From JBMZCV01 sp049613665 (GTDB lineage: Bacteria > Bacteroidota > Bacteroidia > Chitinophagales > UBA2359): a stretch of 59,564 bases of DNA. Position numbers and translations under genes: made by a program. Every line of letters starts with the position of its first letter. Position 1 is the first letter of the stretch. This document shows positions 17,015 to 25,813 of this stretch, one piece after another. The notes under the pieces are model-generated. The model had not been told where the DNA came from. It saw nothing but the letters and a program-made list of their open reading frames with translations, and did no database searches. Location: NCBI GenBank assembly GCA_049613665.1, contig JBMZCV010000007.1:1-59564 (forward strand), read 5' to 3'.

Positions 17015-17962
17015 ATGATATTACAACATTATTTTCCTGATATGCCTGCCGTTCCAGATACGATACCGCCATCTTTTGAACACGCTAAAGAGCAGTTTGT
17101 TAGCGGCACGGAGCTTATTACGCACAAACTGATTAATTGGCTCAATATGTTTATATACATGTTGCCAAATATGCTGTTGTCGTTATTTGTTTTGATTGTT
17201 TTTATCTGGCTTTCGAAAACTGCAATACGAAACCTATTTCGCCTTATCAATCGTTTTTCGAGCAATGTAGCTGTCAATAAAGTAGCAGCTAATTTTTTTG
17301 GTTCTATCGTTTTCTTGATTGGATTATCTATTTCTTTAAATGTTATGAGCTTAGACAAAGCCGTAGCTTCCATGTTGGCAGGTGCTGGTTTGGTTGGTTT
17401 GGCTATTGGTTTTGCTTTTCAAGATTTGATTATCAATTTTATTTCTGGCGTGATTATCGCTTTCAAACAGCCTTTTAATCAAGGCGATTTGATTTCGACA
17501 AAAGGCTATGTAGGCATGATAAAAAAGATGAATTTTCGGGCTATTATGATGGAAACATCAGACGGAAAATGGGTAATACTTCCCAATCGTGTGGTGCTAG
17601 AAGATGCTATTGTCAATTATACTTACACAGGAAGAAGGCGAGTCGATTTGCGAGTGGGTGTTTCTTACGATGAAGATTTGGAGTTTGTAGAGCGGCTTAC
17701 TTTGAAAACTATCAAAAAACTAAAATGGGTAAATAGCAAGCGACCTGTTGAGTGTTATTATGAAGCTTTTGGCGATAGTTCTATCAATTTTGTGGTGCGT
17801 TTTTGGATTGATTTTGGCTATTCCGAAAGTGCTTTTCTAAAAGCTAGAAGCGATGCTATTGTATTGATTTATAAGGCTTTTAAGAAACATAATATCAATA
17901 TTCCTTTTCCGATTCGGACATTGGATTTTGGAGAATGTACGGATATTAGCATTAAACAATAG
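17015..17962 (+). CDS. mscS: Small-conductance mechanosensitive channel (MscS family)
   Basis: MscS channels open on membrane tension and release solutes during hypo-osmotic shock. The 315-residue protein has an N-terminal tail, about three transmembrane segments (residues ~43-70, ~90-112, pore helix LAGAGLVGLAIGFAFQDLI), then the beta domain (GDLISTKGYVGMIKKMNFRAIMMETSDGKWVILPN) and an alpha/beta C-terminal domain. The Gly/Ala-rich pore helix followed by QDLI is diagnostic. It is a single gene between MITE-like copy A and a bidirectional terminator. Confidence 0.94.
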   Translation: MILQHYFPDMPAVPDTIPPSFEHAKEQFVSGTELITHKLINWLNMFIYMLPNMLLSLFVLIVFIWLSKTAIRNLFRLINRFSSNVAVNKVAANFFGSIVFLIGLSISLNVMSLDKAVASMLAGAGLVGLAIGFAFQDLIINFISGVIIAFKQPFNQGDLISTKGYVGMIKKMNFRAIMMETSDGKWVILPNRVVLEDAIVNYTYTGRRRVDLRVGVSYDEDLEFVERLTLKTIKKLKWVNSKRPVECYYEAFGDSSINFVVRFWIDFGYSESAFLKARSDAIVLIYKAFKKHNINIPFPIRTLDFGECTDISIKQ

Positions 17963-17982
17963 AAATATTTTTTAGAAAAAAG

Positions 17983-18017
17983 AAAATCGCATGAGCTATA
18001 AAAGTTCATGCGATTTT
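17983..18017. terminator. Bidirectional terminator between mscS and the 18051 gene
   Basis: A perfect 12-bp stem AAAATCGCATGA/TCATGCGATTTT (17983-17994 and 18006-18017) with an 11-nt loop is bordered by A-rich and T-rich sequence. It lies between two converging genes and can serve both. Confidence 0.85.
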
Positions 18018-18050
18018 TCGTTTTTATATGAAGTTTTTTTTTGTAACAAA

Positions 18051-21000
18051 CTAAAAACGTATCTCACTAATACCGATAACACTTGCATTCATTTGATATA
18101 AATTGAAGTCTGCAATAGACACAATACCATCTAAATTGAGGTCTGCATTTAGGTATTCGTTGATACTTGAAAGTTGCTGACTGTATATATTAAAATCCAT
18201 ATTTGTCGTTACGCCATTGCCATCAATATCGCTAGCCCACATTGCATAAACATCGTCAAATAACATTTTTTGCTGATTATTTCCATATGCTTGTGAAGCT
18301 CCTGTTGTGAAGTTGTAAGCTTGCTCATCATTAGATAAGCTTACAGGTGTTGCACTCATTATATCTAAATGACTTCTATGCCTAACAACAATGTAATAAT
18401 CATTTGGCTCAATTTCAAAAGCCACTTGATTATCACTACTTTCTGCATCTGTAATATAGCCATTGCGAAGCAAAAAGGCTGCTTTTTGAACCACAACATC
18501 AGCAGGGTCTGGGCTAGTTCGCAATTCTATCAATACCCAATCTACGGCTGTTAAAGGTTGGTCAAAAACGGTCGCAACACTTTCAGAGCCTTCATATTCG
18601 TAAGGCAAATCATTGAATGGTTGAGCAACAGGAATTAAACCATTGGTTCTCAATGAGTTGTCCATCATAAAAGAAGTTGAGTTAAAAGCTCCTTCCAACA
18701 AAACTCTAATACTGAGATAACTTGTGCAGTTTGCGGTTGTAAAAACGAAATCATCGCCATAGTTTGTTTCAATACCAGCACAATTAGTACCTACTTGGTA
18801 TTCATATTCTGTACAGGGATTTAATCCTGTAATTAAAATTTCGTTGTTTTCGCTCGTTAAATACGTCCAAGTATTGCCACTGCCATTTAAGCGATAGCGT
18901 ATTAAATAAGAAGAAGCAGCACTCACTTCACTCCAATTTAACAAAGCTGTATTTGCGGTAACATTTGAAATATTTAGTTCGACAGGAGGAACACATGGTG
19001 CTACATAGATACTTTGGCAAGTTGCATTGGAACAGCCATCATTAGCAATCACATAGCAAATTTCGCAAGGTGTATCTTCATCTACCAATGCTGGATTAAA
19101 TATATTTCCATTTGTTATGCAAGCTCCTGTAAATGTACCGCCAGCTACTTCTGGAATTAAAACAACAGGTTCATCTTCTGGTGTATAATAGCTATTGAGT
19201 AAGGTAAAATTGGCATTTGGCAAATCATATACAATAACAGTTTGTGAACTCATGCCAATACAGCCATTTTCATCAATTAAAGTATAAGTAATATCAAAAG
19301 GTTCGTTTAAAATAGTGGACAAACGAGGAATAAAGATATTGTCGAAAACCGCTTCGCCATCAAATGTACCTCCTTCTGTATAAGGCAATAAAATGACTAA
19401 ATCGCTATCGGCACAATATTCTGCTTCTAGCGGAAAGTAGTCTGGTGATGTGCCAAAATTGGCATTTGGTGCATTGGACGTTACATTGATACTGCCTTCA
19501 TTTGTGCAACCATTTTCGTCTGTAACAGTTACACTATAAGTGCCTGCTTCTGCTGCATAAAAGTTGGATAAAGTGCTGCCATCTTCCCACAAATAAGCTG
19601 TTGCACCATTTACGGTAGCATCTAGGAAATAGCTCGTTGCATCGCACAAAACGACATCATTGTAATTTAAATTCAAGCCATTTTCAATAGTTAAATTAGT
19701 GACAAAAACACTATCGCAAATGCCAGCACTATTGTTTAATGTAACAGTATAAGTACCACTTTCGTCAACTATATTTCCATCTTGCAATGTGTAAGCTTCA
19801 CCTATACAAAGTGTTATATTTTCGTTTGTCGTAATGGCATTTTGCACATCAACACCTATATTTATGATGCTATCACAGCCTGCTACAGTAATCAAATTGA
19901 AGTCATAACTGCCGCTTTCGGTTACTATCATTCCATCTGGCAAAGTATAGCTTTCTCCACTACAAATTGCTACATCTACGGCTAAAGTATAAGCCGAATC
20001 GAAAGTTAAATGAATATTTATAATGCTATCACAATTATTTATAGTAGAATAAAAGTAAGTATAAGTATCTGAAATAGAAGTAGTTGTACCATCTGGCAAG
20101 ATATAAGCTTCATCATTGCAAACGGTGGTATATATATTTTGGTCGTAATAATCATAAACATTTAAGTTAGTCGTAACAATGCTATCACAACCATTTGCTG
20201 TTGTCAGAAGGCTGCTATAAGTTCCTGTTTCACTTGCAATAGAACCATTAGGCAAAACAAAAACCTCATCGCTACAAATAGTTGCATTTTGCGAAGCCGT
20301 AACCGTACAGCTACAAGTATAAACATTGCTGAAACTAGCAAAACAACCTGCCGAATCGACTAAATCTACGCCATAAGTATCGCCAACTTGTAAACCAGAA
20401 ACTGTGAGCAAACCACCACCTGTAATAGTAGTATGACTGAAAGTACCTGCACCTATATTGGTCAAAAAATAAGGAGACACACCTTCCTCAATATTAATCA
20501 CGGCATTTCCAGAGTTGGTGCTTGGGTCGCAATTGATAACTTCATCAAACTGTATTTTCTCAAAATAAGTGATGTGAATAGGTTCGCCTACGCCAAAACA
20601 ATTATCGCCTGTCAAATCAAAGTTGATGATATTTTGAAAGTGTGGCGTACCTCCACCTTGATTATCAATCGTAATTGGAACAAGCCAAATATCTGTGCCT
20701 GTTGGTGTGATAGTGCCTACAACGCCTAAATCCAACAAAACACTTGGAAGATTGCCTGTATTAGTGGCTGCAACTGAAGAAGCAGGAAAGTTTGGGCCAG
20801 TCCAATACACATTCGTGGCACAAGCATTGCCCAAAGGATGAATAAAGTTTGGTGGTTCACAATTATAAACGATATACATTAGACTAGCTTCTTGTCCAAT
20901 CGAAGCTGTTGGCAATACATAATCATTGTTGGAATTGATGCTAAAGGAATCGCCTTCGCACAAAGCAATTGCATTTGAGCCGTTGCTGGTGCTTATTGTT

Positions 21001-21854
21001 CCTGCCGAAGCCGTACAAGGTAAATCACAATTGAAAGAACCACCAAAAAAGTTGAGACCGCAAGTAGCATCACTTACTTCAAAATTGATAAAATCGCCAT
21101 CTTCCAAATTTTCTACTACAAAACTGCCAGATGCTGTTGTGACAACAGTAGGCGAGATATTGCCATTTCCATTATTGATAAAAACATAAGGAGGTGTTCC
21201 GCCATTAATAATATATTCTATGCCTCCTGTGCCGCTGACAGGTTCGCACAAGATGTCGTTTTGCCCAATACCGATAAGACAAGGAGGGTCTGCCGAGCAA
21301 AGCCCGCTACTCAATTCGAGTGTCCATGAGATGAGTTCGCCAAAGCCAGAATTGTCAGTAGAATTATTGTCATCTACCACGATAAGCGACCAAGCACCAT
21401 TTGGGTCGCAGCCGCTCAAAGTCACATAACCACCTTCTGGCAAGTAGTCGCCTGTGTCGCCGCCCACATAATCATATATTGTTTGGTCGGCATCTGGTGT
21501 GAAGCAAACTTCGATTTGCCCAACTACATCGCCATAGTTTTGCGTGTTGCCACCAACATTTGACGACAACTGCATGTCTATTCCATCTGGACAAACTAAA
21601 GTAATGTCTATATCGCTGATTCTGTCGTGTTCCAACAAGACACAAACACGCACTACGGTAGTGCCATTGTTGAGATAGCCTTCGGACGCAAAATTGTCTA
21701 TGGTAGAAGTGATGCCAACAGGGTCGTTGGACGGTATAGGAATAGTTGTGTCATTGTGACAACCTTGAGCTATTGTGTCCAAACTGCAAAAGAGCATTAA
21801 GACGCATAAAGCTATGACTTTGAAGAGGTTTTGTATTTTTTTTTTTATAAACAT
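18051..21854 (-). CDS. Large secreted surface protein with P domain, repeats, FnIII and dockerin-like C-terminus
   Basis: The ATG at 21854 (MFIKKKIQNLFKVIALCVL) is preferred over an in-frame TTG 24 bp upstream; it gives 1267 residues with a signal peptide ending near DTIAQ. Domains in order: a P-domain-like module (residues ~35-185, HDRISDIDITLVCPDG); Cys-rich modules; four or more repeats of the type ICSGESYTLPDGMIVTESGS...CDSII; a PKD/Ig-like module (AGTYSVTVTDENGCT); an FnIII domain (NVTANTALLNWSEVSAASSY); a module with WVLIELRTS and YYIVVRHRSHLDIMS; and two dockerin-like Ca-binding loops (DIDGNGVTTNMDF, DLNLDGIVSIADF). It ends IGISEIRF, an ending I associate with Saprospiraceae exported proteins. 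Role on the cell surface is inferred. Confidence 0.9.
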   Translation of the reverse strand: MFIKKKIQNLFKVIALCVLMLFCSLDTIAQGCHNDTTIPIPSNDPVGITSTIDNFASEGYLNNGTTVVRVCVLLEHDRISDIDITLVCPDGIDMQLSSNVGGNTQNYGDVVGQIEVCFTPDADQTIYDYVGGDTGDYLPEGGYVTLSGCDPNGAWSLIVVDDNNSTDNSGFGELISWTLELSSGLCSADPPCLIGIGQNDILCEPVSGTGGIEYIINGGTPPYVFINNGNGNISPTVVTTASGSFVVENLEDGDFINFEVSDATCGLNFFGGSFNCDLPCTASAGTISTSNGSNAIALCEGDSFSINSNNDYVLPTASIGQEASLMYIVYNCEPPNFIHPLGNACATNVYWTGPNFPASSVAATNTGNLPSVLLDLGVVGTITPTGTDIWLVPITIDNQGGGTPHFQNIINFDLTGDNCFGVGEPIHITYFEKIQFDEVINCDPSTNSGNAVINIEEGVSPYFLTNIGAGTFSHTTITGGGLLTVSGLQVGDTYGVDLVDSAGCFASFSNVYTCSCTVTASQNATICSDEVFVLPNGSIASETGTYSSLLTTANGCDSIVTTNLNVYDYYDQNIYTTVCNDEAYILPDGTTTSISDTYTYFYSTINNCDSIINIHLTFDSAYTLAVDVAICSGESYTLPDGMIVTESGSYDFNLITVAGCDSIINIGVDVQNAITTNENITLCIGEAYTLQDGNIVDESGTYTVTLNNSAGICDSVFVTNLTIENGLNLNYNDVVLCDATSYFLDATVNGATAYLWEDGSTLSNFYAAEAGTYSVTVTDENGCTNEGSINVTSNAPNANFGTSPDYFPLEAEYCADSDLVILLPYTEGGTFDGEAVFDNIFIPRLSTILNEPFDITYTLIDENGCIGMSSQTVIVYDLPNANFTLLNSYYTPEDEPVVLIPEVAGGTFTGACITNGNIFNPALVDEDTPCEICYVIANDGCSNATCQSIYVAPCVPPVELNISNVTANTALLNWSEVSAASSYLIRYRLNGSGNTWTYLTSENNEILITGLNPCTEYEYQVGTNCAGIETNYGDDFVFTTANCTSYLSIRVLLEGAFNSTSFMMDNSLRTNGLIPVAQPFNDLPYEYEGSESVATVFDQPLTAVDWVLIELRTSPDPADVVVQKAAFLLRNGYITDAESSDNQVAFEIEPNDYYIVVRHRSHLDIMSATPVSLSNDEQAYNFTTGASQAYGNNQQKMLFDDVYAMWASDIDGNGVTTNMDFNIYSQQLSSINEYLNADLNLDGIVSIADFNLYQMNASVIGISEIRF

Positions 21855-22097
21855 CAGCTTAAATTTAAAAGTTGGCAATAGATTTTTATCTAAAGAAAAA
21901 GATTTTTTTTCTTAGAAAAGAATGTTTTTTGCTTTTTCTAAAAAAATGTGAACCTTTTACTTTTGCTCTCATAAAATACAAAATTTTTGGCGTTTTTCAA
22001 AGAAAAGGTAGGCTTATTTTTGCGGAATAGAAGCAGAGGAGGAGGATAATGTTTTTTTTGTGAAGAAAAGGAAATAAATAAAGTAGTATTTTTAATT

Positions 22098-22240
22098 CGT
22101 CTTTTCGCACTCCCTTTCAAAAAATGGATATTTAGGCTAAAACTGAATTTAGGTAGGTATAAAACCTACTGCTACTGAGCCTTTTTCGTGATTTTGCTCA
22201 ATAGTAGTGCTTTTTATAAGCACCTTTTCGGCTTTTCAAT
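22098..22240. repeat. Three-hairpin dispersed repeat, copy 1
   Basis: The segment aligns with 48067-48197 over about 130 bp (CTTTTCGCA..., ATTTAGG, TATAAAACCTAC, TTTGCTCAATAG, GTGCTTTTTATAAGCACCTT). Three adjoining hairpins can form: GTAGGT/ACCTAC (22153-22158 with 22164-22169), a 13-position stem 22168-22180 with 22196-22208, and GTGCTT/AAGCAC (22207-22212 with 22218-22223). In the middle stem T70-A206 (22170/22206) is C-G in copy 2, a compensatory change. It sits downstream of the 22313 gene. Confidence 0.72.
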
Positions 22241-22248
22241 AACAACAA

Positions 22249-22289
22249 AAAAGCATACAAAAATATTTTACCTATTTTTGTATGCTTTT
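22249..22289 (-). terminator. Terminator of the 22313 gene
   Basis: A perfect 16-bp stem AAAAGCATACAAAAAT (22249-22264) pairs with 22274-22289 across a 9-nt loop. It lies about 24 bp downstream of the stop at 22313 and ends in T-rich sequence on the minus strand. Confidence 0.85.
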
Positions 22290-22312
22290 CTAGTTTGTTA
22301 AAAAAAAATATT

Positions 22313-24544
22313 CTAAAACTTAAAACGAATCATAGCCTTAACTTCTGTTTTCGTATGGCCTTGAATTTCGTCATTAGTGCTACCAAATACATTTTGATTT
22401 TGATGATAAGTTTGAGCATATCGCAGCCAAATGTTTATATTTCTGGACATTCTGTAACGCATTGTCAAATAAAAACGAGAACCTTTGTTGTAATAAGGTG
22501 GAACGCTGAAAGAATATAATACATCATTCTCGTAAGCATAAATTCTGGTATCATACGAAGGCGTATCGAACAAAGCATAGCGTGCCGCAAAAGAAATAGG
22601 AGAGGAGAGTGGTTTATAACTCACATCTTGCATCAGTACATAACCGCTTTCTTTTGGTTCGGTCGTTTTGTCGAACCAGCTTACTTCTAAACGGCTTTTT
22701 AAGGTTATAGTTTTGTTAAAATTATATTGTGCATTGAAGCGAAAAGAAGAACGGGTATGATTGGTCAAATAGTCGCTAGGTGTGAGGTTTGCTGTCGCAT
22801 TTTTCTTTTTTGTCTCACTGCGATAACGTACATATACTTTTGCACTACGAGAATGTTTATATTCCAATTGCACCAAATAATCTGTGCCATTTGAAGGAGC
22901 ATCGGCTTGAAAACGCAACCAATCGTGTTGGTAAATATCAAAATAAGCATTGACCGTCCATTTTTTGACAGGCTTAAAAATTGTACCAATAAACAAACCT
23001 TGCTCATTTGTAGGCTTGCTACTTTCGGCGAAAGCGGCAGGATAGGCTGTATAGTATTTTCGGCTATAATGCCTGTGCAAAATCGACAGCGACATACGAG
23101 GGTCAAGGCCAATCAAAATACCATTTAAACTAGCTACACCACCAGCATCATTAACGGCTGTTTCGCCAAAAAAGTGAAAGTTTTTATACAAATACTTATA
23201 ATCAAAACTTGCATTGAAATAACTGTCGCCACGAAAAGCATATTTTCTATCGAGTGTTAAATTTGGCATCAAATCACTACTCAATCCTACATATAAAGCA
23301 TTGATTCCCAAGCTAAAACGACGACTTTTATAAGCAATATTACCACCAATAGAAGTTTCTTTTATGGCATGTCTATCTTCCAATTCGGCATCGGTTCTGT
23401 GAAAGCCAGAAAGCTGTATGGAGCTAATATCGAAATCTGTGCCATCGCCAGCATCTTCCAATTCATTGTCGTCAATATTTGGCGTAAGTACATTTCCATC
23501 AAGTGGTTTGTAAGAGCCAAAAGCGGTTACTTCAAAGTTTTTGGCAAAACCGAGCGTTGCGGCAGCACCTCTAAAAAAGATGCTTTCGCCTACCGAAGTA
23601 TAGGGCTTTACAGGGTTGGCTTGTCGCATAATATCCATGACATAACTTCCCTTTCGAAAGCCTAAACTCGTCCAAGCAACCAAACCTTGCCCCAATTTTA
23701 TGGTATAATCGCCAAGTGCAATATGTTTGAAAGCACCAACATCACTCATGTAAAAATGAGCAGAATAAAAATCGAAACCACGCTTTTGCGAACCTGTAAA
23801 AAACTCTTCGCCTGGGTCTTTTTCGGCCGTTATACCATAGCTAATTTTGTTACCATAGTTGTAGCGATAGCGAGCATAATAGCGTTGTGGCGAGCCTTTA
23901 TATTGACTATAAGCTTTGTTTGATAGAGTGTCATTAACATAAAGACCATTTAAATCTGATTGCGAAAAACCTCTAGTGTCGAAAGTTTGTTCGGAAGAAA
24001 TACCTTCAAAATCTGTTACATCTAAAGTATATATCGTATCATTTTTTTGATAGCCTTCTTGCTTTTCTAGCACTTGTTGATAGCGAAAAAATACTTGATG
24101 ACTGCCTTTATACATCAAATCTTTGAAAGGTATGTTATATTCATTCAAGTCTTGAGCTTTCATAAAAGGCGATATTTTTCGGATAGTTTCCATATCAAGT
24201 TCTGGAATAGCTTGCAGCTCATAAATGGCTAAAAAGCGGCCAAACTGCTCTCTATGTTTCAAGATAGCATCAATTTGTTGAGCATTGAGCAAGCCCAAAT
24301 CATTTAAATCTTCAAAGTTGGCCTTATTGATATTAATAGGACGCTCTAAATAATCGTAGAGTTTTTCGAGAAAAGTATCATAGTTAATATCAGCATCTTC
24401 AAGGTCGGAAGTAATATTTTCGATAAGCTCATCGAGTTCAATGTCCTCTGCTGTTTTATTAGTATTTGCTTTTTGAGCTTGTAGCGGTTGCGATATGAAC
24501 AAAATGCACATAAAGCAAAAGAGTAGGAGTCTTTGTTTTGTCAT
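22313..24544 (-). CDS. Helix-hairpin-helix protein fused to a predicted outer-membrane beta-barrel
   Basis: The 743-residue protein has a signal peptide (MTKQRLLLFCFMCILFISQPLQAQ). Tandem helix-hairpin-helix motifs of ComEA type follow at residues ~70-135 (NINKANFEDLNDLGLLNAQQI; FLAIYELQAIPELDMETIRKI). About 600 residues of alternating beta strands with aromatic girdles come next (YYARYRYNYGNKISYGITAE; ARYALFDTPSYDTRIYAYEN) and the protein ends in an aromatic-terminated strand, EVKAMIRFKF, as outer-membrane barrels do. The HhH part is periplasmic. In ComEA such motifs bind DNA, so a role in DNA contact at the outer membrane is possible, but HhH motifs also bind protein. Similar proteins are widespread in Bacteroidota without a clear function. 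Confidence 0.86.
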   Translation of the reverse strand: MTKQRLLLFCFMCILFISQPLQAQKANTNKTAEDIELDELIENITSDLEDADINYDTFLEKLYDYLERPININKANFEDLNDLGLLNAQQIDAILKHREQFGRFLAIYELQAIPELDMETIRKISPFMKAQDLNEYNIPFKDLMYKGSHQVFFRYQQVLEKQEGYQKNDTIYTLDVTDFEGISSEQTFDTRGFSQSDLNGLYVNDTLSNKAYSQYKGSPQRYYARYRYNYGNKISYGITAEKDPGEEFFTGSQKRGFDFYSAHFYMSDVGAFKHIALGDYTIKLGQGLVAWTSLGFRKGSYVMDIMRQANPVKPYTSVGESIFFRGAAATLGFAKNFEVTAFGSYKPLDGNVLTPNIDDNELEDAGDGTDFDISSIQLSGFHRTDAELEDRHAIKETSIGGNIAYKSRRFSLGINALYVGLSSDLMPNLTLDRKYAFRGDSYFNASFDYKYLYKNFHFFGETAVNDAGGVASLNGILIGLDPRMSLSILHRHYSRKYYTAYPAAFAESSKPTNEQGLFIGTIFKPVKKWTVNAYFDIYQHDWLRFQADAPSNGTDYLVQLEYKHSRSAKVYVRYRSETKKKNATANLTPSDYLTNHTRSSFRFNAQYNFNKTITLKSRLEVSWFDKTTEPKESGYVLMQDVSYKPLSSPISFAARYALFDTPSYDTRIYAYENDVLYSFSVPPYYNKGSRFYLTMRYRMSRNINIWLRYAQTYHQNQNVFGSTNDEIQGHTKTEVKAMIRFKF

Positions 24545-24976
24545 AAAATTAGTTTTTGTAAATATTCAAGATATTTGCTTGATGCTTGACTAATTTTTTG
24601 GTTTTTAGGCTTTACAAAAACATCTTTTTTTTAAGTAGTTGCTCAAAAATATAAAAAACACAGAATAATAAATTAAAAACTTATTGCAATTGTAATGTTT
24701 TGAAAATGAATAGTTTTTTGAATATTTAATATAAAATATGTTTTTTTATGTGGTAAATACTAGATGGTTTTTACAAAAAAACACTATGGAAGATAAAAAA
24801 ATAAGCAAGCATAGAATAAAGATAGTGTTTTTTAGTCTTAAACCATTATTTCATATCAAAAAAAACAAAAAAATGAAGAAATTAACGTCATTTATATATA
24901 GAATGATTGGAAAAGTTAGACCAAAAGCGGCATAATATTTAGTTTATTTAAGTATTCGTTTTTAGCTTTTTTTGAG
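24545..24976. other. 432-bp gap with shared upstream motif
   Basis: The gap lies between the 5' end of the HhH-barrel gene and the 3' end of a methyltransferase gene. It includes TTTTTTTAAGTAGTTGCTC (from 24625), a motif repeated about 80 bp upstream of the gene at 52927-54162. A short basic frame (24786-24935, plus strand) is listed separately. The rest is AT-rich without visible signal. Confidence 0.5.
24786..24935 (+). CDS. Possible small basic protein, doubtful
   Basis: This 49-codon frame (MEDKKISKHRIKIVFFSLKP...) ends with MKKLTSFIYRMIGKVRPKAA, which from its own ATG at 24876 would be a 20-residue amphipathic basic peptide. It stands alone on the plus strand between two minus-strand genes. 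I see no promoter box and do not recognise it. It may be chance in AT-rich DNA. Confidence 0.2.
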   Translation: MEDKKISKHRIKIVFFSLKPLFHIKKNKKMKKLTSFIYRMIGKVRPKAA

Positions 24977-25741
24977 TTACTTCAAGGCAGAAATAAACAC
25001 ACATTTATCTATGAAGTCAAAATGTTTTCCTGTCATATTTTCTTTTATTTCGAGTATTCCTGTTTCTATTTCTTCGTCAGAGAAAGTGGACAAATTTGAC
25101 CAAAAGCGATGGCGAATAAGCTGAAACCATGTTTTGGAAAGCAATTTGATAGAAAAGGTTTCTACTTCGGAAGATACTTTTGTGAAACCTCCTTTTTGCA
25201 ATTTTTCGATATAAAAACTTGCTGGCCGCTGATGTTTTTCCCATTCTTTTCGTGCTGCCTCAAAGAATGGAAAATGTGGCACTTTTTGTGGTCGAGTAAG
25301 AATAAGAAGTTGTCCATTTGGCGAGAGAAGTTGCCGTATATTTTTGAAAAAAAGATGAAGACGCTCTTCGTCTAAGTGATGAATCATTTCTTTTATCAGA
25401 ATTTTATCAAATAGTGTTTCATTTGGAGTGCGAGCAAAGCTAAAGGCATCTGTGTGAAGGCTTTCTACATTTGGAAGTTGTGCGGCTTGTTCCACAAATT
25501 GTTTGCAAATATCTACTACTAAAACGGAATTTGAAAGCTGTGCTTTTTGATGTATTTGCATAGCAAAATTGCCTGGCCCACCACCCAAATCACAGACTTT
25601 ATCGGCTGGCTGAAGTTGAAATTTTTTTATCACTTGCTCCAATTTCCATGCTTCATGAGGCGCATCTTTATCAAAAGACCAAAGACTACTATAATTTGCT
25701 GCAATATCTTGATAGTGTGTGTGCAAAGTAGATTTTTCCAT
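24977..25741 (-). CDS. Class I SAM-dependent methyltransferase
   Basis: The 254-residue soluble protein has the Rossmann methyltransferase motif I VCDLGGGPGNFAMQI, followed by SVLVVDICKQFVEQA (motif II acidic end), HTDAFSFA, and IKEMIHHLDEERLHLFFKNI before LSPNGQLLILTRP (post-motif strand). The substrate is unknown. It lies 72 bp downstream of ovoA on the same strand and could be cotranscribed with it. OvoA already carries its own methyltransferase domain, so this gene is not needed for the standard ovothiol N-methylation. Confidence 0.86.
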   Translation of the reverse strand: MEKSTLHTHYQDIAANYSSLWSFDKDAPHEAWKLEQVIKKFQLQPADKVCDLGGGPGNFAMQIHQKAQLSNSVLVVDICKQFVEQAAQLPNVESLHTDAFSFARTPNETLFDKILIKEMIHHLDEERLHLFFKNIRQLLSPNGQLLILTRPQKVPHFPFFEAARKEWEKHQRPASFYIEKLQKGGFTKVSSEVETFSIKLLSKTWFQLIRHRFWSNLSTFSDEEIETGILEIKENMTGKHFDFIDKCVFISALK

Positions 25742-25813
25742 TTTTTTACTTGTTGTATGAGCTTGTTTGTCAATAAAACTTAGGATTACTTTAAAAATTC
25801 TAAACTACTTGAT

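Larger units (their letters stand above)
21855..22312. other. Gap holding a structured repeat and a terminator
   Basis: This intergenic stretch between two minus-strand genes contains AT-rich upstream sequence of the 18051 gene, a three-hairpin dispersed repeat (22098-22240) and a strong hairpin terminator (22249-22289). I see no gene in it; a 60-codon frame at 21938-22120 is low-complexity Lys/Phe-rich and not convincing. Confidence 0.6.

Noticed and set aside
21938..22120. 60-codon minus-strand frame in the gap beside the structured repeat
   Set aside because: Low-complexity Lys/Phe/Ser sequence that overlaps the dispersed repeat.
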